In this document: one piece after another, positions 6,073-6,249 of the stretch
Position numbering within the stretch: position 1 is the first letter of the stretch
Layout of the letters: every line of letters starts with the position of its first letter
Source: Candidatus Zipacnadia bacterium
GTDB lineage: Bacteria > Armatimonadota > Zipacnadia > Zipacnadales > UBA5352
Assembly (NCBI GenBank): GCA_029820915.1
Contig: JALGUI010000221.1
Span: 1 to 6,249 of the forward strand
Reading direction: 5' to 3'
DNA: 6,249 bases
Notes under the pieces: generated by a model
Told to the model about the DNA's origin: nothing
The model's input: the letters and a program-made list of their open reading frames with translations, nothing else
Database searches by the model: none
Translations under genes and position numbers: made by a program

Positions 6073-6075
6073 GGG
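6073..6075 (-). other. Frame break 1 in the glycosidase gene: apparent 1-base deletion
   Basis: Coding-strand TTC (6077-6075) is followed by CC and then AAC (6072-6070). With one more C the run reads TTC-CCC-AAC-CGC, giving GFPNRPPVPVN and joining the two protein-like frames without loss. As given, the upstream frame continues as PTARPSPST and later meets the TGA at 5781-5783. A short G/C homopolymer is a typical site for an indel error. Confidence 0.7.
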
Positions 6076-6248
6076 AAGCCCGCCCAGTACTCGTACTCCG
6101 CGAGGGCCTCGAAGCTGAAGGCCAGCCGCGGCGTCAGCGCCTCATCGCCTCCCGGATAGCGGATGCCCAGCGCGCGGCCCTCGCCCAGGCGATATCGCGT
6201 GATGAGCGCGCGGGCCAGCTCGGCGTCGGTGGGGTCGGTCAGCCCGAA
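6075..6248 (-). CDS. GH42-like glycoside hydrolase, upstream segment, truncated by the window edge
   Basis: From the right edge, the minus strand reads FGLTDPTDAELARALITRYR, then LGEGRALGIRYPGGDEALTP, then LAFSFEALAEYEYWAGF, with no stop or start. It shares its frame with the 3393-5771 segment. After AGF, the expected PNRPPVPVN continues only in the shifted frame, implying one missing C in the coding strand (three G at 6073-6075 where four are expected). The pattern of Arg-Tyr followed by GEGRALGI resembles VNRFGEGTAVLLNF, the last strand of this protein's trimerisation-type domain. A second amidotransferase-like fold may therefore lie at the N-terminus, outside the window. That is a guess from a short motif. 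Signal peptide and start are not visible. Confidence 0.65.
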
Positions 6249-6249
6249 C

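Overview
The window is one very GC-rich bacterial segment, with G/C at most third codon positions. It carries two large genes that converge on a 12-bp gap. Both run off the window, so no true gene start, promoter or ribosome binding site is visible. The mix of a multi-PAS sensor and a large GH42-like glycosidase would fit high-GC, polysaccharide-degrading lineages such as Armatimonadota or Planctomycetota. That placement is only a guess, because no marker gene is present.

Left half, plus strand (2-3380): one sensor gene that has lost its reading frame. Its first part encodes a long coiled coil built from 29-residue (87-bp) tandem repeats: eleven clear units at 2-958, then three diverged ones to about 1280. 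More charged helix runs to about 1450. Four PAS domains and one GAF-like domain follow (PAS-PAS-PAS-GAF-PAS), and the protein stops right after the last PAS. No histidine kinase, GGDEF, EAL, HD-GYP, methyl-accepting or DNA-binding domain is visible. A perfect 28-bp tandem duplication (953-980 and 981-1008) breaks the gene. Removing one copy restores both the frame and the 29-residue period, so the ancestral gene was almost certainly continuous.

Right half, minus strand (6249 down to 3393): one large GH42-like glycoside hydrolase gene, also broken in frame. In coding order it has the end of a possible glutamine-amidotransferase-like fold, beta-sandwich domains, a TIM-barrel catalytic domain, a beta-galactosidase trimerisation-type domain and C-terminal beta domains. 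Two single-base lesions, a missing base at 6073-6075 and an extra base near 5766-5772, throw about 300 bp into another frame and then restore it.

The window therefore has three frame breaks, each undone by one simple change, and otherwise intact coding sequence. This pattern fits assembly or sequencing errors, very recent inactivation or, for the duplication only, a reversible on/off switch. The sequence alone cannot decide. The two genes show no functional link beyond sensing and carbohydrate breakdown being compatible; each is transcribed separately. No RNA gene, mobile element, CRISPR array or origin was seen.
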